Below are positions 8,463 to 18,899 of a DNA stretch of 64,000 nucleotides, one piece after another. Source of the DNA: DASTFY01 sp963829955 (GTDB lineage: Bacteria; Actinomycetota; Acidimicrobiia; Acidimicrobiales; Ilumatobacteraceae); the NCBI GenBank assembly GCA_963829955.1, contig CAWHKS010000018.1:1-64000 (forward strand), written 5' to 3'. The notes beneath the pieces are model-generated. The model ran no database searches and had not been told where the DNA came from. It worked only from the letters and a program-made list of their open reading frames with translations. A program made the position numbers and the translations under genes. The stretch's first letter is position 1; each line of letters begins with the position of its first letter.

Positions 8463-9812
8463 ATGGCCCAGGCGTCGGTGGCTCTCCGGGCCCAGGCACC
8501 TGGCGCGGTGCGGGCGGAGGTCGAACGCATCGACGGCCGCCCTGTGGTCGTGGCCCGGATGGACGCCTCGGAGCGTCGGGGCGCGCTGTCCTCCACGGCA
8601 TCGGCGACCCTCGCCGAGGCGGCGCGGACGGCGAAGGACCAGCGCATCCCTCTCGTCGCTTCGATCGCATCGAGCGGCGCCGACATCATGGAGGGCATGG
8701 CCGCCCTGCACGGGTGGGGTCAGGCCGCCCGCGCCATCGCCGACTGCTCCGGGATCGTGCCCGTGATCATCGTGCTGGACGGTCCGGCGGTGTCCGGCCC
8801 TGCGCTCCTCATCGGCTTGGCGGACTTCGTGATCATGACCGAGGAGGCGTACGCGTTCGTCTCCGGCCCGTCGATGGTCGCCGAGTTCACCGGTGTCGCC
8901 ATCGACAACGGCGAGCTCGGCGGGGCGACCATCCACGCCCGGCACAGTGGGGCGGCGACGTTGGTGGTGCGCGACGCGGCCACGGCGAGCCAGGCCGTCG
9001 CCGAGCTCCTCTCGTACCTGCCGTCGAGCACGGACGAGGAGCCCCCTCGCGTCGTGACCGCTGATCCGCCCGACCGGCTCACACCCGAGGTGGAGGGCAT
9101 CCTGCCGGCGACCGCCACCGGGAGCTACGACGTCCGCGACATCATCGGGGCCCTCGTCGACGACGGCCACTTCGTCGAGCTGCGGACCCGGTGGGCGTCG
9201 AACATCGTCACCGTCCTCACCACCATCGATGGCCGGCCGGTGGGCGTGCTGGCCAACCAGCCGCTGGCCATCGCCGGCACCCTCGACATCCCCGCCTCAC
9301 AGAAGGGCGCCCGGTTCGTCGCCTTCTGTGACGCCTTCAACCTGCCGATCGTGACGCTGGTCGACACGCCGGGCTTCTACCCCGGCAAGGACCTCGAGTG
9401 GCGGGGGATGATCCGCCACGGCGCGCAGCTCGTGTTCGCGTACGGCCGGGCCACGGTCGCCCGCGTGTGCGTGATCCTGCGCAAGAGCTACGGCGGTGCC
9501 TACATCGTCATGGACTCCAAGCGCATGGGCAACGACGTCTGCCTCGCCTGGCCCGGTGCCGAGCTGGCCGTGATGGGCGCGGGGCAGGCATCGGCCATCC
9601 TGCAGCGGGGCGCGTCGGACGAGCAGCGGGCCGCCTACGAGCAGGACTACACCGAGCGGATGCTCAACCCCTACGTGGCCGCCGAGCGCGGGTACGTCGA
9701 CGCCGTCATCGAGCCCGACGAGACGCGTCGTGAGATCACCCGCGCCCTGCGCCTCCTGGCCACCAAGCGCGAGAACCTCCGACCCCGCAAGCACGACAAC
9801 TCCCCCCTGTGA
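8463..9812 (+). CDS. Acyl-CoA carboxylase carboxyltransferase (beta) subunit
   Basis: Carboxyltransferase subunit that would transfer CO2 from biotin to acetyl- or propionyl-CoA. The 449 residues are two crotonase-fold halves: the N-half has 'GPAVSGPALLIGLADFVIMTE' (105-125) and the C-half has 'DTPGFYPGKDLEWRGMIRHGAQLVFAYG' (about 300-328) and 'SYGGAYIVMDSKRMGNDVCLAWPGAELAVMG', which match AccD/PccB oxyanion and CoA sites. It is shorter than the usual 500-540 residues because the extreme N-terminal region is missing. No biotin carboxylase lies nearby, so it must pair with a subunit encoded elsewhere. Substrate chain length cannot be read from sequence. Confidence 0.85.
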   Translation: MAQASVALRAQAPGAVRAEVERIDGRPVVVARMDASERRGALSSTASATLAEAARTAKDQRIPLVASIASSGADIMEGMAALHGWGQAARAIADCSGIVPVIIVLDGPAVSGPALLIGLADFVIMTEEAYAFVSGPSMVAEFTGVAIDNGELGGATIHARHSGAATLVVRDAATASQAVAELLSYLPSSTDEEPPRVVTADPPDRLTPEVEGILPATATGSYDVRDIIGALVDDGHFVELRTRWASNIVTVLTTIDGRPVGVLANQPLAIAGTLDIPASQKGARFVAFCDAFNLPIVTLVDTPGFYPGKDLEWRGMIRHGAQLVFAYGRATVARVCVILRKSYGGAYIVMDSKRMGNDVCLAWPGAELAVMGAGQASAILQRGASDEQRAAYEQDYTERMLNPYVAAERGYVDAVIEPDETRREITRALRLLATKRENLRPRKHDNSPL

Positions 9813-9856
9813 AACGGTGGGCATGGTGAAACGGTGCGCACTGTGAGGAGCACCCG

Positions 9857-11884
9857 ATGACGACTGTCCACGTCCCCGGAGCCTGCCCGCACGACTGTCC
9901 CGACACGTGCGCGTGGACGGTCACGGTGACGGATGGGGTCGCCACCGGTGTCCACGGCGTGAAGGACCACCCGATCACCTCCGGCCACCTGTGCGTGAAG
10001 ATGCAGCGCTACGAGGAGCGGACCTACCATCCGGACCGGCTGCTGCGGCCGCTCGTCCGCACCGGACCCAAAGGAGCGGGCCAGTTCCGTGAGGCTTCAT
10101 GGGACGAAGCGCTCGGCGCGGTCCGCGACGGCCTGACACGTTCCATCGACGACCACGGCCCGCTCTCCGTCCTCCCCTACTCGTACATGGGGACAATGGG
10201 CGAACTGCAGGGCTCGTCGATGGATCGCCGGCTCTTCAACGCCCTCGGCACGGCCCACATGGACGGCACCATCTGCCTGGCCGCGGGTGCCTGGGCGTGG
10301 GGGCTCACCTATCCGGCGGGATGGCCGGCCACCGACATCGAGTCCGTCGCCGAGGCCGATCTCGTCGTGGCGTGGGGCGCCAACATGGTCTCGACCCACC
10401 TGCACTTCTGGCCGTACTTCCTGCAGGCCCGCAAGCGCGGCGGCACCATCGTCTGCATCGACCCCGTCCGCACGAAGACCGCGCGCGCGTCCGACCTCCA
10501 CCTGGCTCCGCGGCCGGGCAGCGACGGCGCGCTGGCCCTCGGGTTGCTGCACGTGATCTTCGCCAAGGGCTGGGAGGACACGGACTTCCTGACCGAGCGG
10601 ACGACGGGCGCCGACGAGCTGCGGGCGCGGGCCGCGGAATGGCCGGTCGAGCGAGCCGCGGCCGCCACGGGCCTCCCGGAGTCCGCGATCACCGACCTCG
10701 CAACGCGCTTCGCGGAGGCGAAGGCCTCGTTCATCAAGCTCGGGCCCGGCGCCCAGCGGCACGCCGATGCCGGGCAGGCCTTCCGGGCCATCCTCTGCCT
10801 GCCGGCGGTCACCGGAGCATGGCGGCATCCGGGGGGCGGCGCGCACGTGCACAGCGCCAGCACCTTCCCGGCGCGGGCCAGCGCCATGGAACGACCCGAT
10901 CTGCGACCGCCCGACGCGCCCACCCGGTCCGTGAACCAGGTCCAGCTGGGCCGGGCGCTGGCCGGTACGTATGACGAGCTGGGGCCGGTGGCCGCGCTGT
11001 GCATCGCCAACACGAACCCCGCCGTCGTCTGCCCGGACTCGGGCGCCGTTCTCTCCGGCCTGGCCCGGGAGGACCTCTTCACCGTCGTCCTCGAGCAGTT
11101 CATGACCGACACCGCGCGCTACGCCGACGTCGTGCTGCCCGCCACCACGCAGCTCGAGCACCTGGACGTGGTGAAGTCGTGGGGGCACCGCTACCTGACG
11201 CTGAACCGGCCGGCCGTCGCCCCCCGAGGGGAGTCCCGGCCGAACACGGAGATCTACCGGATGATCGGCGCCGCGCTCGGCCTCGAGCACCCCGCCCTGT
11301 CCGACAGCGACGACGCGCTCCTGGCCACCTACCTGGAGGGCTACGACGCGGAGACCGTCGCCCAGCTCCACACGCGTGGGTGGGTGAAGGTCCAGCCGGC
11401 CGAGGATGCCCGGGCCAGGGTGATGCTGCGGTCCGAGGCCATGGGCCGCATGGGGCTGGACCCGCTGCCCGACGCGCCCGACGGTCCGGCTCCGTTCGAC
11501 GGCCTGCCCCCGGCGACGGGGCTCGGCGAGCCGCTGCTCGTCCTGACGCCCAAGTCCCACTACTTCCTCAACTCGACAGCCGTGAACCACCAGCGCCTGC
11601 GCAAGATGGCCGGCGAGCCGTCGCTCCTGCTGGCACCGGTCGACGCCGATGCCCGCGAGCTCGCCGACGGCCAGCTCGCCTGCCTGCGCTCCGAGCACGG
11701 CGCACTGACCGTGCCCGTCCACCGCAGCGAGGACGTGTTGCCCGGTACTGCCGTCCTGGTCAGCAACTGGTGGAACCGCGACTTCCCGGGCGGGGCGGGA
11801 GCGAACGCACTTACGGGCCAGGCGCTCACCGACGTCGGCGGAGCACCCAGGTTCCAGGTCCACGCGCACCTTTCGCCGATCTGA
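9857..11884 (+). CDS. Molybdopterin-dependent oxidoreductase (formate dehydrogenase/DMSO reductase family)
   Basis: Large molybdopterin (bis-MGD) enzyme of 675 residues. An N-terminal 4Fe-4S ligand set C10-x3-C14-x3-C18-x27-C46 is followed by 'HPDRLLRPLVRTGPKG' and 'FREASWDEAL', the usual opening of this superfamily, and by a C-terminal molydopterin dinucleotide-binding domain (about 560-670, 'LTPKSHYFLNSTAVN'). There is no Tat signal, so it acts in the cytoplasm. It stands alone without electron-transfer subunits, as do many actinobacterial homologues whose substrate is unknown. Formate, thiosulfate or S-oxide substrates are all conceivable. The ATG at 9857 follows GAGGAGCACCCG. Confidence 0.88.
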   Translation: MTTVHVPGACPHDCPDTCAWTVTVTDGVATGVHGVKDHPITSGHLCVKMQRYEERTYHPDRLLRPLVRTGPKGAGQFREASWDEALGAVRDGLTRSIDDHGPLSVLPYSYMGTMGELQGSSMDRRLFNALGTAHMDGTICLAAGAWAWGLTYPAGWPATDIESVAEADLVVAWGANMVSTHLHFWPYFLQARKRGGTIVCIDPVRTKTARASDLHLAPRPGSDGALALGLLHVIFAKGWEDTDFLTERTTGADELRARAAEWPVERAAAATGLPESAITDLATRFAEAKASFIKLGPGAQRHADAGQAFRAILCLPAVTGAWRHPGGGAHVHSASTFPARASAMERPDLRPPDAPTRSVNQVQLGRALAGTYDELGPVAALCIANTNPAVVCPDSGAVLSGLAREDLFTVVLEQFMTDTARYADVVLPATTQLEHLDVVKSWGHRYLTLNRPAVAPRGESRPNTEIYRMIGAALGLEHPALSDSDDALLATYLEGYDAETVAQLHTRGWVKVQPAEDARARVMLRSEAMGRMGLDPLPDAPDGPAPFDGLPPATGLGEPLLVLTPKSHYFLNSTAVNHQRLRKMAGEPSLLLAPVDADARELADGQLACLRSEHGALTVPVHRSEDVLPGTAVLVSNWWNRDFPGGAGANALTGQALTDVGGAPRFQVHAHLSPI

Positions 11885-11972
11885 CGCGCCTGCGGGAGGG
11901 TCTGGCCCGGCGGTGACCGTCCGGCATGCCCTGATCTAACCTGCGGTCGTAACCCGGGGAAGGACGGCTCAG

Positions 11973-13244
<1,272 letters not shown>

Positions 13245-13287
13245 CCCCCTCCGGGCCCTCCGGTTCCTGGCCGGCGCGCCCGTCTCC

Positions 13288-13309
13288 ACCGAATCGATAT
13301 CGAATCGGT
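13288..13309. promoter_or_regulatory. 22-bp near-palindrome upstream of the YceI gene
   Basis: ACCGAATCGATATCGAATCGGT is a palindrome with only two mismatched pairs; it also reads as two CGAATCG repeats around ATAT. It sits 117 bp before the YceI-like start and 44 bp after the citrate synthase stop. A dimeric repressor or activator site is the simplest reading; no protein is known to bind it. Confidence 0.4.
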
Positions 13310-13425
13310 AGCGACGCGCCGCCCGCCGAAGCCTCCCAGCGTTCTCCCAGGGTCCGCGGAGACATGTCCTAGCCCGGCGGGCCAGCATGGGCGGGCGGGC
13401 GCACACTGGATCGAAGGAGTAGACC

Positions 13426-14220
13426 ATGACCGAAACGTCGAACACGGGCCGGGGGCGCAAGCTGGCCCTGTGGATCGGTGGCGCCATCGTGGCGCTGGTG
13501 GTCCTGGGCGTCGGGGGGACGTGGGTCTACATCAACCTCATCAAGGACGACGCGCCCGAGGAGCTCAGCTTCGAAGAGCGCGATGAGGAGGCGGCGGCCA
13601 CCGACGCTCCGGCGACGGACGCTCCGACCACGGTGGCGGCGACCGGGACGACCGCAGCCGCGGCTGCGACGACGACGGCCGCGGCCGCGGAGTCGTCGGG
13701 TCTCGACGGGACGTGGACGGCGACGCCTGAGTCCGTCCTCGGCTACCGGGTGAAGGAGACGCTCTTCGGTCAGGACACCGAGGGCGTGGGCCGCACCAAC
13801 GCCGTCACGGCATCCCTCTCGCTGGCCGGCACCACCGTGGAGGCGGGCGACTTCACGGTGGACATGACCACGGTGGAAAGCGATTCGGGCAACCGTGACA
13901 ACCAGTTCCGGGGCCGCATCATGGACACCGGGAACTTCCCGACCTCCACGTTCACGCTCACCCAGCCGATCGAGTTGGCCACGGTCCCTGCCGAAGGCGA
14001 GACCATCACCGCCACCGCCACCGGAGACCTGACCCTGCGGGGCACCACGCTGCCGGTGACCTTCGACGTGCAGGCCCGGCTGAACAGTGGGAACATCGAG
14101 GTGGACGGGTCGATCCCGATCGTGTTCGCCGAATGGGGCATCCCCAACCCCAGCTTCGGGCCCGCAACCACCGCTGACAACGGGCTGCTCGAGTTCCTGC
14201 TCGTCTTCAGCCAGGGCTGA
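13426..14220 (+). CDS. YceI-family protein, membrane-anchored
   Basis: YceI-type lipocalin-like beta-barrel on a membrane stalk, 264 residues. One N-terminal helix (12-36) is followed by an acidic then Thr/Ala-rich linker (about 40-95) and the YceI domain (about 96-264, 'LDGTWTATPESVLGYRVKE', 'GDLTLRGTTLPVTFDV'). The family binds isoprenoid quinones or lipids; here the barrel would face the outside. The start has a strong GAAGGAG site 8 bp upstream. The gene follows a near-palindrome and precedes the 2H phosphoesterase gene by 17 bp. The ligand is not predictable. Confidence 0.88.
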   Translation: MTETSNTGRGRKLALWIGGAIVALVVLGVGGTWVYINLIKDDAPEELSFEERDEEAAATDAPATDAPTTVAATGTTAAAAATTTAAAAESSGLDGTWTATPESVLGYRVKETLFGQDTEGVGRTNAVTASLSLAGTTVEAGDFTVDMTTVESDSGNRDNQFRGRIMDTGNFPTSTFTLTQPIELATVPAEGETITATATGDLTLRGTTLPVTFDVQARLNSGNIEVDGSIPIVFAEWGIPNPSFGPATTADNGLLEFLLVFSQG

Positions 14221-14237
14221 GGCACCGGGCCTGGTCC

Positions 14238-14750
14238 GTGTCCGGCGGTCAGACGGCGCTCGTCGTCCTCGTTCCCGAGGCCGACGTGGCCATCGGGCAC
14301 CACCGCCTCCGCCACGACGCCAACGCGGCCCGCGGCGTCCCGGCCCATGTGACTGTGCTCCATCCGTTCCGTTCCCCGCTCGACAGGGCCACCGCAGGGC
14401 AGGTGGCCCAGCTGTGCCGGGGATTCGCGCCGTTCGAGGCCCGTTTCGCCTCGGTGGGGCGCTTCCCCGGCGAGGTCGTGTGGCTCACCCCCGAGCCGAC
14501 CGAGGTCTTCGCCGCGCTCCTGGCCGCGGCCACCGAACACTTCCCGGACGTCCCTCCCTACGACGGCACGATCCCCGACCCGATCCCCCACCTCACCATC
14601 GCCGAAGGCGTGTCGCCGGAGATCGCCGACGAGCTGACGACGGCGGTCGCCCCGGTGCTGCCCCTCACGACCTTCGTGACCGAGCTCGCGCTCCTGGTCC
14701 AGGACGGCGCCGGCCGGTGGAGCGTCGGGCGGAGCTGGCCGCTGGGCTGA
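14238..14750 (+). CDS. 2'-5' RNA ligase-like (2H phosphoesterase) protein
   Basis: Small cytoplasmic protein of 170 residues with the two HxT signature motifs of the 2H superfamily: HVTVLHPF (His37) and HLTIAEG (His118), 81 residues apart as expected. Members hydrolyse cyclic phosphodiesters or join RNA ends; the substrate here is unknown. The start is GTG, 17 bp after the YceI gene, so the two may be co-transcribed. Convergent with the quinone oxidoreductase gene, 21 bp apart. Confidence 0.82.
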   Translation: MSGGQTALVVLVPEADVAIGHHRLRHDANAARGVPAHVTVLHPFRSPLDRATAGQVAQLCRGFAPFEARFASVGRFPGEVVWLTPEPTEVFAALLAAATEHFPDVPPYDGTIPDPIPHLTIAEGVSPEIADELTTAVAPVLPLTTFVTELALLVQDGAGRWSVGRSWPLG

Positions 14751-14771
14751 CCCCCGCCCACCGGCGATCCG

Positions 14772-15764
14772 TCAGGCGATATCGACCAGGATCTTCCCGA
14801 CATTGGCGTTGGACTCCATGTGGCGGTGCGCATCGGCGATCTGGTCCAGCGGGTAGCGGGAGTCGATCACCGGCCGCAGGGCACCGCCGTCGAACAGCGG
14901 CAGCACTTCGGCCGCGAAACGGCGCGTCAGCGCGATCTTCTCCTCGATCGGCCGGGCCCGCAGCACCGTGCCGATCAGGTTGACGCGCTTGGGCAGCAGC
15001 GCCCCGATGTTCACGGACGTCGCCCCTCCGCCCATCAGGCCGACCTGCACGATCCGGCCCTTCACCGCCACGGCCTGGAGGTTGCGGTCGAGGTAGTCGC
15101 CGCCGATCACGTCGAGGATCACGTCCGGGCCCTGCCCACCGGTGGCCGCCCGAACTTCCTCGACGAAGTCCGTGGTCGTGTAGTCGATGGCTGCGTCGGC
15201 GCCGAGCTCCAGGCACGCCGCCACCTTTCCCGTCGAGGTCGTCACCGCGATGCGGGCGCCGATCGCCTTGGCGATCTGGATGGCGGCCGTGCCGACTCCG
15301 GACGCGCCGGCGTGGACGAGCGCCCACCGGCCGCTGGTCAACCCCCCCTGGACGACGAGCGCGTCCCAGGCCGTGAGGAAGACCTCGGGGATGGCCGCCG
15401 CGTCGGCCAGCGACACGGAGGTGGGCACGGCCATGAGCTGGCGTTCGTGGACGGCGACGCGCTCGGCGTAGGCGCCGCCGGACACGATGCCCATCACGGC
15501 ATCGCCCGGCTGCCACATCGTCACCCTCGGTCCGATCGCGCCGACCACGCCGGCTAGCTCCAGACCGGGGATCTCCACCGTCTCCCAGGCCGGGCCGGGG
15601 TATAGCCCCATCCGCTGCAACAGATCGGCCCGATTGAGCGCGGTGGCCCGGACACCGATCAGCACCTCCTCGGGCCCGATCACCGGATCGGGGACCTCGT
15701 CCAGCGTCAGGACCTCGGGTCCACCATGGTCGCGGAGCACGACAGCACGCATGGTGCGGATCAT
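14772..15764 (-). CDS. NAD(P)H:quinone oxidoreductase (zinc-independent MDR family)
   Basis: Soluble medium-chain reductase of 330 residues. The N-terminal GroES-like domain opens 'MRAVVLRDHGGPEVLTLDEVPDP' and the nucleotide-binding domain has GASGVGTAAIQIAK (about 150-163). No catalytic Zn cysteines are visible, which fits the PIG3/QOR group reducing quinones or enones with NADPH. It is the end of a leftward run of genes but is separated from the next one by only 28 bp. A start at ATG 15752 (MRAVVL) is possible because many relatives begin there. Confidence 0.88.
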   Translation of the reverse strand: MIRTMRAVVLRDHGGPEVLTLDEVPDPVIGPEEVLIGVRATALNRADLLQRMGLYPGPAWETVEIPGLELAGVVGAIGPRVTMWQPGDAVMGIVSGGAYAERVAVHERQLMAVPTSVSLADAAAIPEVFLTAWDALVVQGGLTSGRWALVHAGASGVGTAAIQIAKAIGARIAVTTSTGKVAACLELGADAAIDYTTTDFVEEVRAATGGQGPDVILDVIGGDYLDRNLQAVAVKGRIVQVGLMGGGATSVNIGALLPKRVNLIGTVLRARPIEEKIALTRRFAAEVLPLFDGGALRPVIDSRYPLDQIADAHRHMESNANVGKILVDIA

Positions 15765-15792
15765 GCCAGGCGGCCCGGGCCGGACCGACCCA

Positions 15793-16305
15793 TCAGACCA
15801 AGGCGTGGATAACGTCCTTCGAGTGGGTGACGGGGATCCGGTTGCCTTCGAGCTCGATGTGGGAATCGGTGGCTTCGTCGATGAGCTCCAGGATGCGCAC
15901 GTTGACCCGGGCGTGCACCTTGACCGTCAACCCTTCGCGTGGGACCTGGAAGACGAGATCCGTCGGTTCCTCGCGCCTGCTCCGGCCGGCGAACCCGTAC
16001 ACCTGGGTGGCCGAGACGCCGAGGAGCATGTACGGCGGCAAGCCGGACGCGCTGTCGGACGAGTGCTGGCCAGCCATGTATCCGGCGGCCAGACCGACCG
16101 CCGAGCCCAGGTTCCCACCGAGGTCACCTCCCACCTCGCTGCCGATGAACCCACCCAAGAACGCCTTGCCGGTCCGTCCCCGGGGCATGAACTGGCCCGC
16201 GGCGACCACCTCGTCCTCGATCCCCCGGTCCCGCAAGGCCTGCTGGATGATCTCCACCATTGCTTCCTCAGACATGGACACCAGTCTGTCAGAGGCCGGG
16301 GTCAT
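15793..16305 (-). CDS. Small protein of unknown function with glycine-zipper segment
   Basis: I do not recognise this gene. The 170-residue product has an acidic N-terminal helix, a Gly-rich stretch around 50-85 ('GGFIGSEVGGDLGGNLGSAVGL') that could pack as a glycine zipper in or on a membrane, and a C-terminal beta-rich part that ends in 'RIPVTHSKDVIHALV'. Its ATG at 16305 overlaps the stop of the MFS gene (ATGA), so it is likely coupled to it. A second ATG at 16275 (MSEEAM) would give 160 residues and is equally possible. Confidence 0.65.
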   Translation of the reverse strand: MTPASDRLVSMSEEAMVEIIQQALRDRGIEDEVVAAGQFMPRGRTGKAFLGGFIGSEVGGDLGGNLGSAVGLAAGYMAGQHSSDSASGLPPYMLLGVSATQVYGFAGRSRREEPTDLVFQVPREGLTVKVHARVNVRILELIDEATDSHIELEGNRIPVTHSKDVIHALV

Positions 16306-17576
16306 GCCAGGCGGGTCACCCGGCGGCGCGCTCCGAGGGCCGCCGCGAGGAGGACGGCCGCCGCGATCGTTGCCGCGTTGGCCAGCATGTGGAACCCGAG
16401 CTCGGCCTTGATCACTCCGCTGGCGACGGCGCCGAGCGCGCCGCACACGCCCATGACGAGGTCGGCACTGCCCTGGACGGCAACACGGTCCGCGACCGGG
16501 ACGGACTCGGTGAGCAGCGTGCTCCCGCCGATCAGGCCGCAGCTCCAGCCCAGGCCGAGCAGGAACAGCCCGGCGAAGATGAGCACCGGGTGATAGCCGG
16601 CGAGGACCGACAACAGGGTCCCGAGGCCGAGGATGGCCGCGCCGACCTGGATGACCCTGACGCGCCCGACCCGGTCCGCGGCGATACCGACGAGCGGCGC
16701 CAGCCCGTACATCCCCACGATGTGCAGGGCGATGACCAGCGCCGAGAGGTCCGACTGCCCGTGGTCCTTCATGTGCAACGGGGTCATCGTCATCACCGCG
16801 ACCATCGAGGTCTGCGAGATCACCATCGCCAGCAGCCCGAGACGAGCGCCGGCGGAACGCCGGATCACCCCGAACGCCTCGCGGGCCTGCGCCACTCGCC
16901 GCACCTCGAGCTCGTCGGCCGGAGCGAGCCCGCCCGCCACGACCAGGGGGTCCGGACGCATGAACACCCAGACGAGCACGCCGGCGACGAGGAAGTACGC
17001 CGCTCCGAACAGCAACGGGCCGATGAGGCGGTTGAACCCGGCGCTGCCAGCGGCGTTCTTCTCGGCCGTGGCCAGCGTCGGCCCGAGCACCGCGCCCAGC
17101 GTCCCGGTCCACACCACGATGGAGATGGCGCGGGCCCGGTGCTCCGGACGGGCCAGGTCGGCCGCCGCGTACCGTCCGGCCAGGTTGGCTCCCTGGCCGG
17201 TGCCGATGAGGAACGTCCCCAGCAGGAACAGCGGGAACCAACCGACCTGCCCGGCGACCGCGGCGGCGAGGGCGCCGACGACGGCGAACCCGTAGGCGAC
17301 GACGAGCCCCGGCCGGCGACCGTGGCGGCGCATGTGCTGCGCCAGCGGCACGGCGATGAAGGCCGCGCCGGCAGTGAGCGTCGCGCCGCCGAAGCCGGCC
17401 AGCGTGTCGCCGCCGAGCAGGTCGGAGGCCAGGAGTGAGGACACCGCGACGACGGACGCGATGGCCGCGTTGCCGGCGGCCTGCATCCCCACCAGCGTCC
17501 GCATGGTGCGGCGCTGGACCGCGTCCCGCTGCGCCTCGTCCGCCCCGGCCGAGGGTGACTCGACCACGCCGGTCAC
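16302..17576 (-). CDS. MFS transporter
   Basis: Major-facilitator carrier of 424 residues with about 12 predicted helices. The loop 2-3 motif appears as 'LAQHMRRHGRRPGLV' and the matching motif in the second half as 'IAADRVGRVRV'. The GTG start follows the icd end by 53 bp on the same strand, and the stop overlaps the next gene. The type, without a binding-protein partner, suggests drug or metabolite efflux; the substrate is unknown. Confidence 0.85.
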   Translation of the reverse strand: MTGVVESPSAGADEAQRDAVQRRTMRTLVGMQAAGNAAIASVVAVSSLLASDLLGGDTLAGFGGATLTAGAAFIAVPLAQHMRRHGRRPGLVVAYGFAVVGALAAAVAGQVGWFPLFLLGTFLIGTGQGANLAGRYAAADLARPEHRARAISIVVWTGTLGAVLGPTLATAEKNAAGSAGFNRLIGPLLFGAAYFLVAGVLVWVFMRPDPLVVAGGLAPADELEVRRVAQAREAFGVIRRSAGARLGLLAMVISQTSMVAVMTMTPLHMKDHGQSDLSALVIALHIVGMYGLAPLVGIAADRVGRVRVIQVGAAILGLGTLLSVLAGYHPVLIFAGLFLLGLGWSCGLIGGSTLLTESVPVADRVAVQGSADLVMGVCGALGAVASGVIKAELGFHMLANAATIAAAVLLAAALGARRRVTRLA

Positions 17577-17629
17577 CTTCGAGCCGCCTGCCGGCGCCTC
17601 ACGGGGTCACCCCGGCGCGACGACCATGC

Positions 17630-18844
17630 TCACGACATCTTCGCCTGCAGGCGCTCGTCGAGCGCGGCAAGGAATTGCTCCGTGGTGAGCCACGGCTGGT
17701 CCTTGCCGATGAGGATGGCCAGGTCCTTGGTCATGTCCCCCGACTCGACGGCGTCCACGCAGACGGCCTCCAGCGTGTCGGCGAAGGCCGTCACCTCGGG
17801 CGTCCCGTCGAGCACGCCCCGGTGGGCCAGGCCCCGGGTCCACGCGAAGATCGACGCGATCGGATTGGTGGAGGTCGCTTCTCCCCGCTGGTGGGCGCGG
17901 AAGTGGCGGGTGACGGTGCCGTGGGCGGCCTCGGCCTCGACGGTGCGGCCGTCCGGGGTCATGAGCACGCTCGTCATGAGCCCCAGCGAACCGAACCCCT
18001 GGGCCACGGTGTCCGACTGCACGTCGCCGTCGTAGTTCTTGCAGGCCCACAGGTACCCGCCCTCCCACTTCAGGGCGGCGGCCACCATGTCGTCGATGAG
18101 GCGGTGCTCGTAGGTGAGGCCCTTGGCGTCGAAGTCGGCCTTGAACTCGGCATCGAACACCTCTTGGAACAGGTCCTTGAACCGCCCGTCGTAGACCTTG
18201 AGGATCGTGTTCTTCGTCGACAGGTAGACGGGGTAGTCGCGCTTCAGCCCGTAGTTGAGGCAGGCGCGCGCGAAGTCCCTGATCGAGTCGTCGAAGTTGT
18301 ACATGCCGAGGGCGACGCCGCCGCCAGTGAACTTGGCCACCTGCATCTCGATGGGCTCGCCGCCGTCGTCCGGTGTCCAGGAGATGGTGACCGTCCCCGG
18401 CCCCGGTACCCGGAAGTCCGACGCCCGGTACTGGTCGCCGTGGGCGTGACGACCGATGACGATCGGCTTCGTCCAGCCCGGGACGAGGCGCGGGATGTTG
18501 GAGCAGATGATCGGCTCGCGGAAGACCACGCCGCCGAGGATGTTGCGGATGGTCCCATTGGGCGACTTCCACATCTGCTTGAGGCCGAACTCCTCGACCC
18601 GGGCCTCGTCGGGCGTGATGGTGGCGCACTTGACGCCCACGCCGTGCTCCTTGATGGCATTGGCGGCGTCGATGGTGATCTGGTCGTCGGTGGCGTCGCG
18701 GTGCTCGATGCCGAGGTCGAAGTAGAGGAGCTCCACGTCCAGGTAGGGGAGGATCAACCGGTCCTTGATGAACTGCCAGATGATCCGCGTCATCTCATCG
18801 CCGTCGAGCTCGACGACAGCGTTCTGGACCTTGATCTTCGTCAT
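17630..18844 (-). CDS. icd: NADP-dependent isocitrate dehydrogenase
   Basis: Citric acid cycle enzyme (isocitrate to 2-oxoglutarate, NADPH). The 404 residues match the eukaryotic-type homodimeric NADP-IDH: opening 'KIKVQNAVVELDGDEMTRIIW', substrate site 'SPNGTIRNILGG' (about 94-105), metal-binding 'DGDVQSDTVAQGFGSLGLM' (about 270-290) and NADP site 'EAEAAHGTVTRHFRAHQRGE' (about 305-325). There are no anomalies. It sits between an ABC-F gene and an MFS gene on the same strand. Confidence 0.95.
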   Translation of the reverse strand: MTKIKVQNAVVELDGDEMTRIIWQFIKDRLILPYLDVELLYFDLGIEHRDATDDQITIDAANAIKEHGVGVKCATITPDEARVEEFGLKQMWKSPNGTIRNILGGVVFREPIICSNIPRLVPGWTKPIVIGRHAHGDQYRASDFRVPGPGTVTISWTPDDGGEPIEMQVAKFTGGGVALGMYNFDDSIRDFARACLNYGLKRDYPVYLSTKNTILKVYDGRFKDLFQEVFDAEFKADFDAKGLTYEHRLIDDMVAAALKWEGGYLWACKNYDGDVQSDTVAQGFGSLGLMTSVLMTPDGRTVEAEAAHGTVTRHFRAHQRGEATSTNPIASIFAWTRGLAHRGVLDGTPEVTAFADTLEAVCVDAVESGDMTKDLAILIGKDQPWLTTEQFLAALDERLQAKMS

Positions 18845-18899
18845 GGGCGGGACTCCGGGGGCGACCTTGTATCGGACTTGTGGACGGTAGCCCGTCGGG

